From the NCBI GenBank assembly GCA_044507775.1, contig JBIQIY010000023.1, positions 37,118 through 101,117 on the forward strand: a stretch of 64,000 bases of DNA, written 5' to 3'. The notes beneath the pieces were generated by a model. The model searched no databases. It was not told the DNA's origin and saw only the letters and a list, made by a program, of their open reading frames with translations. The translations under genes and the position numbers were made by a program. This stretch comes from Chryseosolibacter sp044507775 (GTDB lineage: Bacteria > Bacteroidota > Bacteroidia > Cytophagales > Cyclobacteriaceae). Positions 33,391 through 41,885 of the stretch are shown here, piece by piece (positions within the stretch are counted from its first letter, which is position 1; every line of letters starts with the position of its first letter).

Positions 33391-34836
33391 TTATCCGACG
33401 CTTCCTTCCAACGTGAGCGCTAACAGCTTTTGAGCCTCGACGGCGAATTCCATCGGGAGCTGGTTGAGCACTTCTTTGGCGTATCCGTTCACGATGAGGG
33501 CTACAGCCGACTCTTCGTCGATCCCGCGCTGAAGGCAATAAAAGATCTGATCCTCGCCGATCTTGGAGGTCGTCGCCTCATGCTCGACCTTCGAAGAATG
33601 ATTTTCTACGTCGATATAGGGGAAAGTGTGCGCCCCGCATTTGTTTCCCATGAGCAGGGAATCGCACTGTGAAAAATTGCGCGAATTTGTCGCCCGCTTC
33701 ATAACATGAACCTGGCCGCGATAGCTGTTTTGCGAGTGGCCCGCGGAAATACCTTTCGATACGATTCGCGACTTGGTGTTCTTGCCAATGTGGATCATCT
33801 TGGTTCCCGTGTCAGCCTGCTGGAAGTTGTTGGTGACGGCAACTGAATAGAATTCTCCTACCGAGTTATCGCCCTTCAGGATACAAGACGGATATTTCCA
33901 TGTGATGGCGGATCCGGTCTCGACCTGTGTCCACGAAATCTTCGAGCCTTCGCCGGCGCACATGCCGCGCTTGGTTACGAAATTATAGATACCACCCACG
34001 CCATTTTTGTCGCCAGGATACCAGTTCTGAACCGTTGAATATTTAATCTGCGCATCTTTCATCGCATAGAGTTCCACGACTGCCGCGTGCAGCTGATTTT
34101 CGTCGCGCATCGGGGCCGTGCAGCCCTCCAGGTAGCTAACATATGATCCTTCGTCCGCGATGATCAGCGTTCGCTCGAACTGGCCTGTGTTTGCCGCGTT
34201 GATGCGGAAATATGTCGATAGTTCCATGGGACAACGAACGCCCTTGGGAATATAGCAGAACGATCCGTCGGTAAAGACCGCGGAATTGAGCGCAGCGAAA
34301 TAGTTGTCTGTATAAGGCACAACGGTGCCCATATACTTCTTGATGAGGTCGGGGTGTTTCTGCACCGCTTCCCCGAAGGAGCAGAAGATGATTCCGAGCT
34401 CGCCAAGTGTCTCTTTGAAGGTGGTGGCAACAGAGACGCTGTCGATCACCGCGTCAACGGCCACGCCCGTGAGGCGCTTCTGCTCGGTAAGGGAGATACC
34501 GAGTTTTTCGAATGTCTTGATCAGCTCGGGATCAACTTCTTCCATGGTCTTCGCCTTCGCGCTCTGCTTGGGAGCTGAGTAGTAGCTGACATCCTGGTAA
34601 TCAATGGGAGGGTAGCTAACGTTAGGCCACCGCGGTTCCTTCATCTTGGACCAGTGGCGAAATGCCTTCAGCCGCCACTCGAGAAGCCATTCGGGCTCGT
34701 TTTTCTTCGCCGAAATAAACCGGATGATATCTTCATTCAAGCCTTTCGGCGCGGTGTCAGCTTCGATGTTGATAGTCCAGCCGTGCTCGTATTCCCGTGA
34801 AGTGATCTCTTCTAATACCTGGTTCTCTTTACTCAT
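33391..34836 (-). CDS. sufB: Fe-S cluster assembly protein SufB
   Basis: A 481-residue SufB, the main scaffold subunit. Typical stretches are YFRINAANTGQFERTLIIAD, the cysteine site YLEGCTAPMRDENQLHAAVV and the C-terminal NSRNFSQCDSLLMG region. It is the first gene of the operon sufB-C-D-S-coiled coil-sufE-sufT-like-bacilliredoxin. A perfect -7 box lies 36 bases upstream. Confidence 0.96.
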   Translation of the reverse strand: MSKENQVLEEITSREYEHGWTINIEADTAPKGLNEDIIRFISAKKNEPEWLLEWRLKAFRHWSKMKEPRWPNVSYPPIDYQDVSYYSAPKQSAKAKTMEEVDPELIKTFEKLGISLTEQKRLTGVAVDAVIDSVSVATTFKETLGELGIIFCSFGEAVQKHPDLIKKYMGTVVPYTDNYFAALNSAVFTDGSFCYIPKGVRCPMELSTYFRINAANTGQFERTLIIADEGSYVSYLEGCTAPMRDENQLHAAVVELYAMKDAQIKYSTVQNWYPGDKNGVGGIYNFVTKRGMCAGEGSKISWTQVETGSAITWKYPSCILKGDNSVGEFYSVAVTNNFQQADTGTKMIHIGKNTKSRIVSKGISAGHSQNSYRGQVHVMKRATNSRNFSQCDSLLMGNKCGAHTFPYIDVENHSSKVEHEATTSKIGEDQIFYCLQRGIDEESAVALIVNGYAKEVLNQLPMEFAVEAQKLLALTLEGSVG

Positions 34837-34871
34837 TGCATCGTCTATTTAGACTAATTTTAATTAACACA

Positions 34872-34879
34872 CAAATCTA
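34872..34879 (-). promoter_or_regulatory. -7 element of the suf operon
   Basis: Reads TAGATTTG on the minus strand, a perfect TAnnTTTG match. Between it and the sufB ATG lies the small dyad GTCTA-TT-TAGAC (34843-34854), a possible operator. Confidence 0.5.
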
Positions 34880-34953
34880 TAACAAAAAGCGAATTTAAAG
34901 GTTCTTTTCGACCTTATTAACACGAGAGTCGCAGGAAACGATTCCGGGAACCT

Positions 34954-35421
34954 TTACAAAGCGAGATTGAGGCTGCGGTCCAGGCTCTCTTCCAGCGATA
35001 TCATCGTTTCCGTCCGCTCGATCCCCTCGATCTGCTGGATCTTGTCGTGCAGTACGATCTTCAGATGGTTTGTGTCTTTGCAGTGAATTTTTACGAACAT
35101 ACTGTAGTTGCCGGTAGTATAGTGAATGCTCACCACCTCGGGAATAGTCTTCAGCGCGGTCATCACTTGTTCGTAGAGCGCGCTTTTCTGAAGGAAGATT
35201 CCGATGAACGCGGTAATGTCGTATCCGAGTTTCGCGTAGTTGACCTTGAGCGTCGTCTTTTCGACGATGCCCGCTTCTTCCATTTTGCTCATTCGCACAT
35301 GCACCGTACCACCGGAAACAAATGCTTTTTTGGCTACCTCTGTATAGGGTTTCTTGGCATCCTGCATCAGGATCTCCAGGATCTTGAGGTCTACATTATC
35401 AATTTTCAAATTTTCGGCCAT
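34954..35421 (-). CDS. Lrp/AsnC family transcriptional regulator
   Basis: A 155-residue regulator: N-terminal winged helix (VDLKILEILMQDAKKPYTEVA, then GGTVHVRMSKMEEAGIV) and C-terminal RAM domain for ligand binding and oligomerisation (GIFLQKSALYEQVMTALKTI). The family senses amino acids. It is divergent from the tRNA-like RNA pair. Its upstream region holds the palindrome ATTTTTAAAAAT, a possible autoregulatory site. Target genes unknown. Confidence 0.93.
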   Translation of the reverse strand: MAENLKIDNVDLKILEILMQDAKKPYTEVAKKAFVSGGTVHVRMSKMEEAGIVEKTTLKVNYAKLGYDITAFIGIFLQKSALYEQVMTALKTIPEVVSIHYTTGNYSMFVKIHCKDTNHLKIVLHDKIQQIEGIERTETMISLEESLDRSLNLAL

Positions 35422-35462
35422 ATTTAAAATTCAATCTTAGCTAATCTTTAAAAATACGAATC

Positions 35463-35474
35463 ATTTTTAAAAAT
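35463..35474. promoter_or_regulatory. AT-rich palindrome upstream of the Lrp gene
   Basis: ATTTTTAAAAAT is a perfect 12-base palindrome about 42 bases before the regulator start. Lrp-type sites are often AT-rich palindromes, so this may be its own operator; position and composition are the only support. Confidence 0.3.
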
Positions 35475-35556
35475 ATACCAATATTTCATAAGTTTTATTG
35501 CGCTCTAGGGCCAAAATATCCTTACTTTGTTGCGTAATTAATAATCAACAGCACAT

Positions 35557-35712
35557 TGTAGGGTGTTGAAACTGGCAGACAAGCCCTCCGGTCTCGGGGG
35601 TGGAGATAAGGGATAAAGTTGTCCGATCTGCCCGATCTTGATAGCACAATTAAGCTCGGGATAATCGGGTACACCTAACTGCTCCGTGGAGGTTCGAAGC
35701 CTTCCCCTACAG
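35557..35712 (+). ncRNA. Class II tRNA-like RNA with giant variable arm, copy 1
   Basis: This 156-base segment folds by eye as a tRNA. Acceptor stem TGTAGGG (35557-35563) pairs fully with CCCTACA (35705-35711). D stem TTG (35566-35568) pairs with CAA (35580-35582), with loop GG at 35574-35575. Anticodon stem CCCTC (35584-35588) pairs with GGGGG (35596-35600), loop CGGTCTC. T stem GGAGG (35688-35692) pairs with CCTTC (35700-35704), loop TTCGAAG. The discriminator is G. The D arm has the class II Leu-type layout. The variable arm is 84 bases (35602-35685), closed by GGAG/CTCC and holding an inner helix CCCGAT (35631-35636) / ATCGGG (35664-35669). In the anticodon position it reads GTC, but with G at 33 and T at 37, both abnormal. 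Whether it is aminoacylated is unknown. Confidence 0.75.
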
Positions 35713-35731
35713 CAGTAACGTTCTTTAAAAT

Positions 35732-35880
35732 TGTAGGGTGATGAAATTTGGCAGACATACCCTCCTGTCTCGGGGGTGGGGATCCAAGGATAAACACAGG
35801 ATAATGGGTTGACCACTAACAACGTTTTCTTATGTCCTGCAGCTAACTTCCCCGTGGAGGTTCGAGCCCTCCCTCTACAG
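35732..35880 (+). ncRNA. Class II tRNA-like RNA with giant variable arm, copy 2
   Basis: A second, diverged copy of the same fold, 19 bases downstream. Acceptor TGTAGGG (35732-35738) pairs with CTCTACA (35873-35879), one G-T pair. D stem ATG (35741-35743) pairs with CAT (35756-35758). Anticodon stem CCCTC (35760-35764) pairs with GGGGG (35772-35776), loop CTGTCTC with T33 and triplet GTC, as in Asp tRNA except T for A at position 37. T stem GGAGG (35856-35860) pairs with CCTCC (35868-35872), loop TTCGAGC. Discriminator G. The variable arm is 76 bases (35778-35853), closed by GGGGA/TCCCC and holding CAGGA (35797-35801) / TCCTG (35835-35839). D-stem and variable-stem pairs differ from copy 1 by compensatory changes, which supports selection on structure. 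Confidence 0.78.
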
Positions 35881-35914
35881 CAGCTCAGTTTAGGTTAATG
35901 AGTTATTCAGAGCT

Positions 35915-35960
35915 AAACCCACTTTTTCGATAGGGATCGAAAGGTGGGTTTCTTTTTTTT
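35915..35960 (+). terminator. Intrinsic terminator of the tRNA-like RNA pair
   Basis: A long stem, AAACCCACTTTTTCGAT paired with ATCGAAAGGTGGGTTT (one bulge, one G-T pair) around an AGGG loop, is followed by a run of eight T's after a C. It lies 35 bases after copy 2, so the two RNAs form a bounded transcription unit separate from the downstream acyl-CoA synthetase. Confidence 0.92.
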
Positions 35961-36092
35961 AGCCTTCTGCGTTTCTGGCGGCTGGCAGGAAACGTTTGTT
36001 TTGATTGCGCGTTTTTCTTAAACTCACCACTTGAGTGAAGTGATTCGGTGGAATGCCGCGTCGGGCTTCACTTCGCATAAAATCAAATCCCT

Positions 36093-37787
36093 ATGACGTC
36101 CTTTCCCTGGTTCAAGAGCTATCCGGCCGGTGTGCCGCATGAGATTGAGCTCGATAAATTTCAGTCGGCCGTACATCTCTTCGAAGACAGCTGCAAGAGG
36201 TATAGCCACCGCGTTGCATTTGAAAACATGGGCGTGCGGCTCACGTACGAACAGCTGGATACACTGTCCCGGAATTTTGCCGCTTACCTGCAAAACGATC
36301 TCGGACTCAAGAAAGGGGACCGGATTGCCATCCAGATGCCAAACCTGCTTCAGTTTCCAGTGGCATTTTTCGGCGCTCTCCGTGCGGGCCTGGTGGTTGT
36401 AAACACAAACCCGCTCTATACACCGCGCGAAATGGAGCATCAGTTCGTTGACTCGGGAGCAACGGCGATCGTAATTGTCGCCAACTTCGCCTCCAACCTG
36501 GAAAAGATCATCGCGAAAACACAGATTAAACACGTCATTATAACCGGTCTGGGCGACATGCTCGGGGGGGTGAAAGGCGCTATCGTCAACTTTGTTGTCA
36601 AGAATGTCAAGAAAATGGTGCCTTCCTATAACCTGCCGGGAGCATTATCTTTCAAGTCGGTGCTCGCCAAGGGAAAAAGCCTAAGTTTTGAAAAGCCCGA
36701 GATTACAAATGAGGACCTGGCCGTTCTCCAATACACGGGCGGAACGACGGGCGTATCTAAAGGCGCGCAGCTTTCACATGGGAACCTGGTGAATCACAAT
36801 ACGATGATCACCCATTGGTTTCATCCCTATCTGAAGAATGAGGACGACGACATCATCATCACGGCAATACCCATGTATCACATCTTCGCCCTGACCGTTA
36901 ACGGCTTGCTGATGTTCAGCACGGGCGTGAAGAACGTGCTGATTACCAATCCCCGAGATATGCCGGGGTTCTGCAAGGAATTGCGCAAGCACCGGTTCAC
37001 CATCATGACCGGCGTGAACACGTTATTTAATGGACTCTTAAATTCCCCGACCTTCAAGGACCTTGACTTCTCCGGGCTCAAAGGCGCTATCGGAGGAGGC
37101 ATGGCGGTCCAGGATGCCGTCGCCCGCCGCTGGAAGGAAGTCACCGGCAAACCCCTCCTCGAAGGTTATGGATTGAGTGAAACTTCTCCAGTTCTTTGTT
37201 GCAATCCGCTGGACGGAAAGTACAAGAGCGGTACCATAGGGGTACCGATGCCCAGCACGGAAGTGGCGATCTTTGACGACAATGGAAACCAGCTTCCGCA
37301 GGGCGAGACAGGGGAGATCTGCGCCCGGGGACCACAGGTGATGTCGGGCTACTGGGAGCACGACAACAACGGTGTATTTTATCCGGGCGGATGGTTTAAG
37401 ACCGGCGACATCGGAAGCATGGATGCAGACGGATTTTTCAAAATTGTCGACCGGAAGAAAGACATGATTAAAGTTTCGGGATTCAACGTGTTTCCCAATG
37501 AGATCGAGAATGTTGTCGCCGGGCATCCGAAGGTGCTTGAGGTGGCGGCTATCGGTGTCCCGGATAGCCATTCGGGCGAAGTCATCAAAGTCTTTGTTGT
37601 CAAGCGGGATCAAAGTCTCACGGCGGATGAATTACGGCAGTATTGCAAAGAGAACCTCACAAACTACAAAGTGCCTAAACACTTCGAGTTCAGGAAGGAA
37701 TTACCGAAGACCAATGTGGGCAAGATTCTTCGCCGGGCGCTGAAAGAAGAGGAGGCAGCTGAATCACCGGTGACTCACGCGTCCTGA
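36093..37787 (+). CDS. fadD: Long-chain fatty acid--CoA ligase
   Basis: A 564-residue AMP-forming acyl-CoA synthetase activating fatty acids for degradation or lipid synthesis. The P-loop-like motif YTGGTTGVSKGA, the A5 motif EGYGLSETSP, WFKTGDIG, and the C-terminal catalytic lysine region NVGKILRR are all present. Length is typical of FadD. A 7-base inverted repeat (GAAGTGA 36037-36043 / TCACTTC 36068-36074) lies just upstream of the start and may be an operator. The TerB-like gene follows after 14 bases. Confidence 0.94.
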   Translation: MTSFPWFKSYPAGVPHEIELDKFQSAVHLFEDSCKRYSHRVAFENMGVRLTYEQLDTLSRNFAAYLQNDLGLKKGDRIAIQMPNLLQFPVAFFGALRAGLVVVNTNPLYTPREMEHQFVDSGATAIVIVANFASNLEKIIAKTQIKHVIITGLGDMLGGVKGAIVNFVVKNVKKMVPSYNLPGALSFKSVLAKGKSLSFEKPEITNEDLAVLQYTGGTTGVSKGAQLSHGNLVNHNTMITHWFHPYLKNEDDDIIITAIPMYHIFALTVNGLLMFSTGVKNVLITNPRDMPGFCKELRKHRFTIMTGVNTLFNGLLNSPTFKDLDFSGLKGAIGGGMAVQDAVARRWKEVTGKPLLEGYGLSETSPVLCCNPLDGKYKSGTIGVPMPSTEVAIFDDNGNQLPQGETGEICARGPQVMSGYWEHDNNGVFYPGGWFKTGDIGSMDADGFFKIVDRKKDMIKVSGFNVFPNEIENVVAGHPKVLEVAAIGVPDSHSGEVIKVFVVKRDQSLTADELRQYCKENLTNYKVPKHFEFRKELPKTNVGKILRRALKEEEAAESPVTHAS

Positions 37788-37801
37788 AACCAATACCTGG
37801 C

Positions 37802-38239
37802 ATGATCGGATTTTTTGAACATCAGTATTTATCCTTTAAGAAGAACCACATCCGGAACCTTGTGGCGCTCGCGCGCGTCGACGGCAACCTTCATCCGAGA
37901 GAGGAAGAACTTCTGTTCAAAATTGGGCGACGGCTCGGTCTGAAAGACCGTCAGGTAGTGCGTATCCTGGAAACGAACGAATCGCATGTCCTTAGCGTGC
38001 CTGACAATCACAATGACCGGATGAACCTGATCTACGATTTGTTATTGATGGTTCATGCCGATGAAGAGATTCAGTCCAACGAAGTGTCTTTCGTCGAAGA
38101 TGCCGTAAAAAAACTCGGCATGAAAAAAGAGATGGTCTCGTGGTTGCTGGATATTTTCGAAAAGAAGGGCACTCCACCACCACCCGACGACTGGGAGGAT
38201 GCAAAAGCCGAAGCAATGGAAAGATTTTCCGATCACTGA
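37802..38239 (+). CDS. TerB-like domain protein
   Basis: A 145-residue helical cytoplasmic protein resembling the TerB fold. Two acidic helix pairs are visible: LVALARVDGNLHPREEELL and LLLMVHADEEIQSNEVSFVE, the duplicated pattern of TerB-type domains that bind metal. No other tellurite genes are near. It shares a likely transcript with fadD. Function unknown. Confidence 0.78.
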   Translation: MIGFFEHQYLSFKKNHIRNLVALARVDGNLHPREEELLFKIGRRLGLKDRQVVRILETNESHVLSVPDNHNDRMNLIYDLLLMVHADEEIQSNEVSFVEDAVKKLGMKKEMVSWLLDIFEKKGTPPPPDDWEDAKAEAMERFSDH

Positions 38240-38554
38240 ACTATCGTTCCCCCGCCTTTCGTTATTATCTCAGACGATCTTCCAGGTATGGGCCGCAACC
38301 CCATGGTTACTTTCCCGCGGCCCTGATGATCCATGTCAAATTCAGGGTGTGTTTCTGCTGACGGGCAACCAGTCGTGCTGCAGCGCTGTAATAGTCTGCA
38401 GGCGGGATGCATATAGGAGGAGTACACCACGCATGAGGGAGCGTATGAAAAATGGTACAATTATTATGGGATGAAGTGTGTTGTGATTAAAATGAGCGAC
38501 ACATCAACCTAAGTTGAATCAAATCGTTAAATTGGAAGCAATTTCTCGCTGCTT
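38240..38554. other. Intergenic stretch without a convincing gene
   Basis: About 315 bases. One plus-strand frame gives gene-like fragments broken by stop codons (PGMGRNPMVTFPRP, then YEKWYNYYGMKCVVIKM), so a decayed short gene is possible. No hairpin terminator or consensus promoter was recognised. Confidence 0.35.
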
Positions 38555-39991
38555 ATGGAGGAATACAGGAAACTGACCAGTCAGGAAAAGGCACTTCGTA
38601 TCAACTTAAGCAAGGCGATCTACGGGTCCTTTGCCGAAATCGGCGCGGGTCAGGAAGTGGCCGCAAACTTTTTCAAAGTGGGTGGAGCGTCTGGTACCAT
38701 TGCGAAGACAATCTCGGCTTACGACATGAAGTTCAGCGACGCCATCTATGGTGTCTGTGATCGGTATGTATGCGAGGACCGCCTCATGCAGATGCTCGAT
38801 CATGAGTATGTGCTTCTCGCTGAGCGCCTACCACACCGCATTGAAACCACCCGATTTTTTGCTTTCGCCGATACTGTCGAAGTCCTGAATTATGAGCGCA
38901 GCAATCAGGGTCACGGTTGGCTGGGACTGCGCTTTCAGCTTCAGCCTATGACGGAGCCGAATGAATGCGTCATTCATATTAAGATGCACGACAACGACCC
39001 GCTTCAGCAACAGGTGGGTATTGGTATCGTTGGGGTGAATATGATCTACGCCTGTATGTTCATGAGCGAACCGGAGGAGATGCTCATGTCGCTTGTTGAC
39101 GGACTTACGGGCAAGCGGATTGAAGTAGATATGTTCCGGCTTTCCGGACCCGACTTCAAGCATGTCGACAACCGGTTGATGGCCTTAAAACTTGTAAAAA
39201 ACGGATTGACGAAGGCGGCGATGTTTGGCCCCGACGGAAATGTTATGCAGCCGTCAGATGAACTGTACAAGAAGAACGTCCTGGTCCTGCGCGGCCGATT
39301 CCGGCCGCCGACGAATGTAAACGTCGATATGCTGCTGACGTCACGGAGGCATTTCAAGAAGGAACCCGACGTGGACCGTTCAAGAATTGTCCTGGTGTCT
39401 GAACTGACGCTGAATGACCTCAGTCCCGATGGCAAGATCGACGAGCGCGATTTCCTGCATCGCGCCGATATCATTTGTTCGCTCGGCCAGAATGTTTTGA
39501 TCTCCAATTACTTTGAATACTACCGCCTTGTCGACTATCTCTCCAGGATCACGAAAGGAAAGAAGATCGGCATCACGATGGGAATCTTTGCGCTGCAAAA
39601 GGTATTTGAAGAGAGAACGTATATCAACATTCGCGGTGGAATACTGGAATGCTTCGCATCTTTGTTCGGAACGAACGTCAAACTATATATCTATCCCGCC
39701 TTGCGCGCGGACGGCAGCCTGTTCACACTAAAAGATTTTGAGCGCGAGCTTCCGGACAATCTGAAGAATATCTTCCGTTATCTGCTTGACAACAACAAGC
39801 TTGAGGACATCAACGACGCCAATGTCGGCAACCTGAATGTTATTTCCGACAACGTGCTCGCGATGATCAAGAAAGGGGAGTCCGGCTGGGAGAAATTTGT
39901 TCCTCACAAGGTCGAAGAAGCCATCAAGGCAAAAGGGTTGTTCGATTATCCTCTGACGGTGAAGCCCAAACCTGTTTCCGTGGCCGGCTGA
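38555..39991 (+). CDS. Conserved uncharacterised protein, about 478 residues
   Basis: A 478-residue cytoplasmic-looking protein with no signal peptide. It starts MEEYRKLTSQEKALRINLSK and has a glycine-rich segment (EIGAGQEVAANFFKVGGASG) that could form a nucleotide or phosphate loop. An acidic central part includes LNDLSPDGKIDERDFL. The same start and glycine motif look familiar from Bacteroidota genomes, where annotations conflict; I know of no proven function. It stands alone between an empty stretch and the convergent phosphohexomutase gene, ending 6 bases from that gene's stop. Confidence 0.85.
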   Translation: MEEYRKLTSQEKALRINLSKAIYGSFAEIGAGQEVAANFFKVGGASGTIAKTISAYDMKFSDAIYGVCDRYVCEDRLMQMLDHEYVLLAERLPHRIETTRFFAFADTVEVLNYERSNQGHGWLGLRFQLQPMTEPNECVIHIKMHDNDPLQQQVGIGIVGVNMIYACMFMSEPEEMLMSLVDGLTGKRIEVDMFRLSGPDFKHVDNRLMALKLVKNGLTKAAMFGPDGNVMQPSDELYKKNVLVLRGRFRPPTNVNVDMLLTSRRHFKKEPDVDRSRIVLVSELTLNDLSPDGKIDERDFLHRADIICSLGQNVLISNYFEYYRLVDYLSRITKGKKIGITMGIFALQKVFEERTYINIRGGILECFASLFGTNVKLYIYPALRADGSLFTLKDFERELPDNLKNIFRYLLDNNKLEDINDANVGNLNVISDNVLAMIKKGESGWEKFVPHKVEEAIKAKGLFDYPLTVKPKPVSVAG

Positions 39992-39997
39992 ACAGCA

Positions 39998-41728
39998 CTA
40001 CGCGCTCAGCAGGTAACTTTCAATTCCGTTGATCCGTTCACCAAGCTCGCGATCCACGCGATCAAAATCTTCCCGCGAAGACAACTCCGCTTTTACGGCG
40101 ATATAGAACTTTATTTTAGGTTCAGTTCCCGAGGGCCGCACCGAGACTTTTGTTCCGTCCTCCAGGTAAAATTGGAGGACGTCCGACATCGGGAAATCCA
40201 GTTTTGATTTCTTGCCCGTCAAAAGATCGGTTTCCTGCAGAGCCTGGTAATCGAGGAGCCTCACGACCCGGCTACCGGTAATTTCCGCCGGGGGATTTTT
40301 CCTGAATTTTTCCATCATGGCCTTGATCTCCTGCTCTCCTTGTTGACCCTTCCTGGTCAGGTTCAGTAATTGTTCTTTGTAAAACCCATACTCGACATAC
40401 ATGTCGATCAGCCAGTCGTACATGGATTTTTTTTCTTCAGCGCTGCTGGCAGCCATGGCTGCAAAAAAGGCGCAGGCGGAAACCGCGTCCTTGTCGCGGA
40501 CGAAGTCGCCGACCATGTACCCGTAACTTTCCTCCCCGGCGGCGATGAAGCGCTTCTTACCTTCCAGTTTGCCCATGAGTGAGGCGATATATTTGAAACC
40601 CGTCAGCGTATTGTAGCAATCGACACCCATGGCGGAAGCCATTGTGTCCACCAGCTCGGATGTCACGATCGTCTTCGCGATATAGGAGTTTTCGCTGCCC
40701 TTCTGATGCTTCAGGATGAAATACATCATGAGGCTGAACGCCTGATTTCCGTTTAGGAGAATGAACTCGCCATCCGAGCGGCGCACTCCGATTCCAACGC
40801 GGTCGGTATCGGGGTCAGTCGCCATCACCATTGTTGCGCCGGCTTCCTTCCCCTTGGCGATCACTTGCTCCATCGCCGATTTTTCCTCGGGATTGGGCGA
40901 CTGCACAGTGGGGAAATTCCCATCCGGCTTCCTTTGCGATTCTACAACCTGCAGGTTGGCAAAGCCGATTCTCTTAAGGCACTCAGGCACCATGGTGATA
41001 CCGGCCCCGTGCAGGCTGGAATAGACAATGGGAATATCCTGATGTTTTGCGATCGTGTCTTTATTCGGGATCAGGCGCGTGACTTCTTCGTAGTAGGCGT
41101 TCTCCACTTCCGGTCCAATCAACTGGATGAGGGAGGGGTTCGCTTTGAAATTAACTTGCTCGAACGAGTTGATCTTTTTTACTTCCGCCGTGATATTCTT
41201 GTCATGGGGCGGAACAACCTGCGCACCATCGTTCCAATATGCCTTGTAGCCATTGTACTCTTTCGGATTGTGCGAGGCTGTTATCACGATCCCGGAATCG
41301 CATTTCAGAAAACGGATCGCGAAGGACAACAATGGCGTGGGTCTTAGTTCCGGAAAGATGTGCACGTGTATGTTGTTCGCGGAGAGTACATCAGCGGTCA
41401 CTTCTGCGAAATACTTACTGTTGTTTCGGCTATCGTATGCGATCGCGACACTGATCTTCTTGCCCGGATAAGTCTTGTTCAGGTAATTGGCGAGGCCCTG
41501 GGTTGCCATTCCCACCGTATAGCGGTTCATGCAATTAGATCCGGCGCCCATGACACCGCGAAGACCCCCCGTACCGAACTCGAGGTCTTTGTAAAAATTG
41601 TCGATCAGTTCTTTCGAATCCTCACTGGCGAGAAGCGATTTCACCAGCGCCTTCGTATCAGAGTCGATGACGGCGCTGCTCAACCACGCGTTTGCTTTGT
41701 TTTGAACTTCCTCAATTAGTTGCGACAT
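39998..41728 (-). CDS. Phosphoglucomutase/phosphomannomutase family phospho-sugar mutase
   Basis: A 576-residue alpha-D-phosphohexomutase. The phosphoserine loop is ITASHNPKEYNGYK, the Mg-binding loop is ATDPDTDRVGIG, the sugar-binding loop is AGEESYGYMVGDFVRDKD, and the phosphate loop is RPSGTEPKIKFY. The size fits the PGM2-like group, which acts on hexose or pentose phosphates. The octamer array at 41745-41885 lies directly upstream of its start and separates it from hppD. Confidence 0.93.
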   Translation of the reverse strand: MSQLIEEVQNKANAWLSSAVIDSDTKALVKSLLASEDSKELIDNFYKDLEFGTGGLRGVMGAGSNCMNRYTVGMATQGLANYLNKTYPGKKISVAIAYDSRNNSKYFAEVTADVLSANNIHVHIFPELRPTPLLSFAIRFLKCDSGIVITASHNPKEYNGYKAYWNDGAQVVPPHDKNITAEVKKINSFEQVNFKANPSLIQLIGPEVENAYYEEVTRLIPNKDTIAKHQDIPIVYSSLHGAGITMVPECLKRIGFANLQVVESQRKPDGNFPTVQSPNPEEKSAMEQVIAKGKEAGATMVMATDPDTDRVGIGVRRSDGEFILLNGNQAFSLMMYFILKHQKGSENSYIAKTIVTSELVDTMASAMGVDCYNTLTGFKYIASLMGKLEGKKRFIAAGEESYGYMVGDFVRDKDAVSACAFFAAMAASSAEEKKSMYDWLIDMYVEYGFYKEQLLNLTRKGQQGEQEIKAMMEKFRKNPPAEITGSRVVRLLDYQALQETDLLTGKKSKLDFPMSDVLQFYLEDGTKVSVRPSGTEPKIKFYIAVKAELSSREDFDRVDRELGERINGIESYLLSA

Positions 41729-41744
41729 ACGATTATTTTAACAC

Positions 41745-41885
41745 TAAGCCTCCAAGGCACAAAGACCCTAAGTTTTTTTTTAATTGTGAGTTGCGAATAT
41801 ATAAAATAACTTTTCCGCGCGTTCTAAATGTTCAGTGTCCCGGGAAAAATTTGGTGCCTTTGAGTCTCCGTGTCTTTGTCTAAAG
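41745..41885. repeat. Inverted octamer array between hppD and phosphohexomutase
   Basis: The left arm, 41745-41772, has units TAAGCCTC, CAAGGCAC, AAAGACCC and TAAG: an 8-base period NAAGNCNC. The right arm, 41854-41885, is complementary, with units GTGCCTTT, GAGTCTCC, GTGTCTTT, GTCTAAAG. About 80 bases of AT-rich spacer separate them. The right arm covers the hppD stop codon (41880-41882). Confidence 0.8.

Noticed and set aside
35557..35880. Ordinary tRNA genes interrupted by group I introns
   Set aside because: The extra sequence sits at the tip of the variable arm and not in the anticodon loop. At about 75 bases it is also too short for a group I intron.
35557..35880. Selenocysteine tRNA or tmRNA
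   Set aside because: The anticodon position reads GTC and not TCA, the acceptor stem is 7 bp, and there is no tmRNA tag frame.
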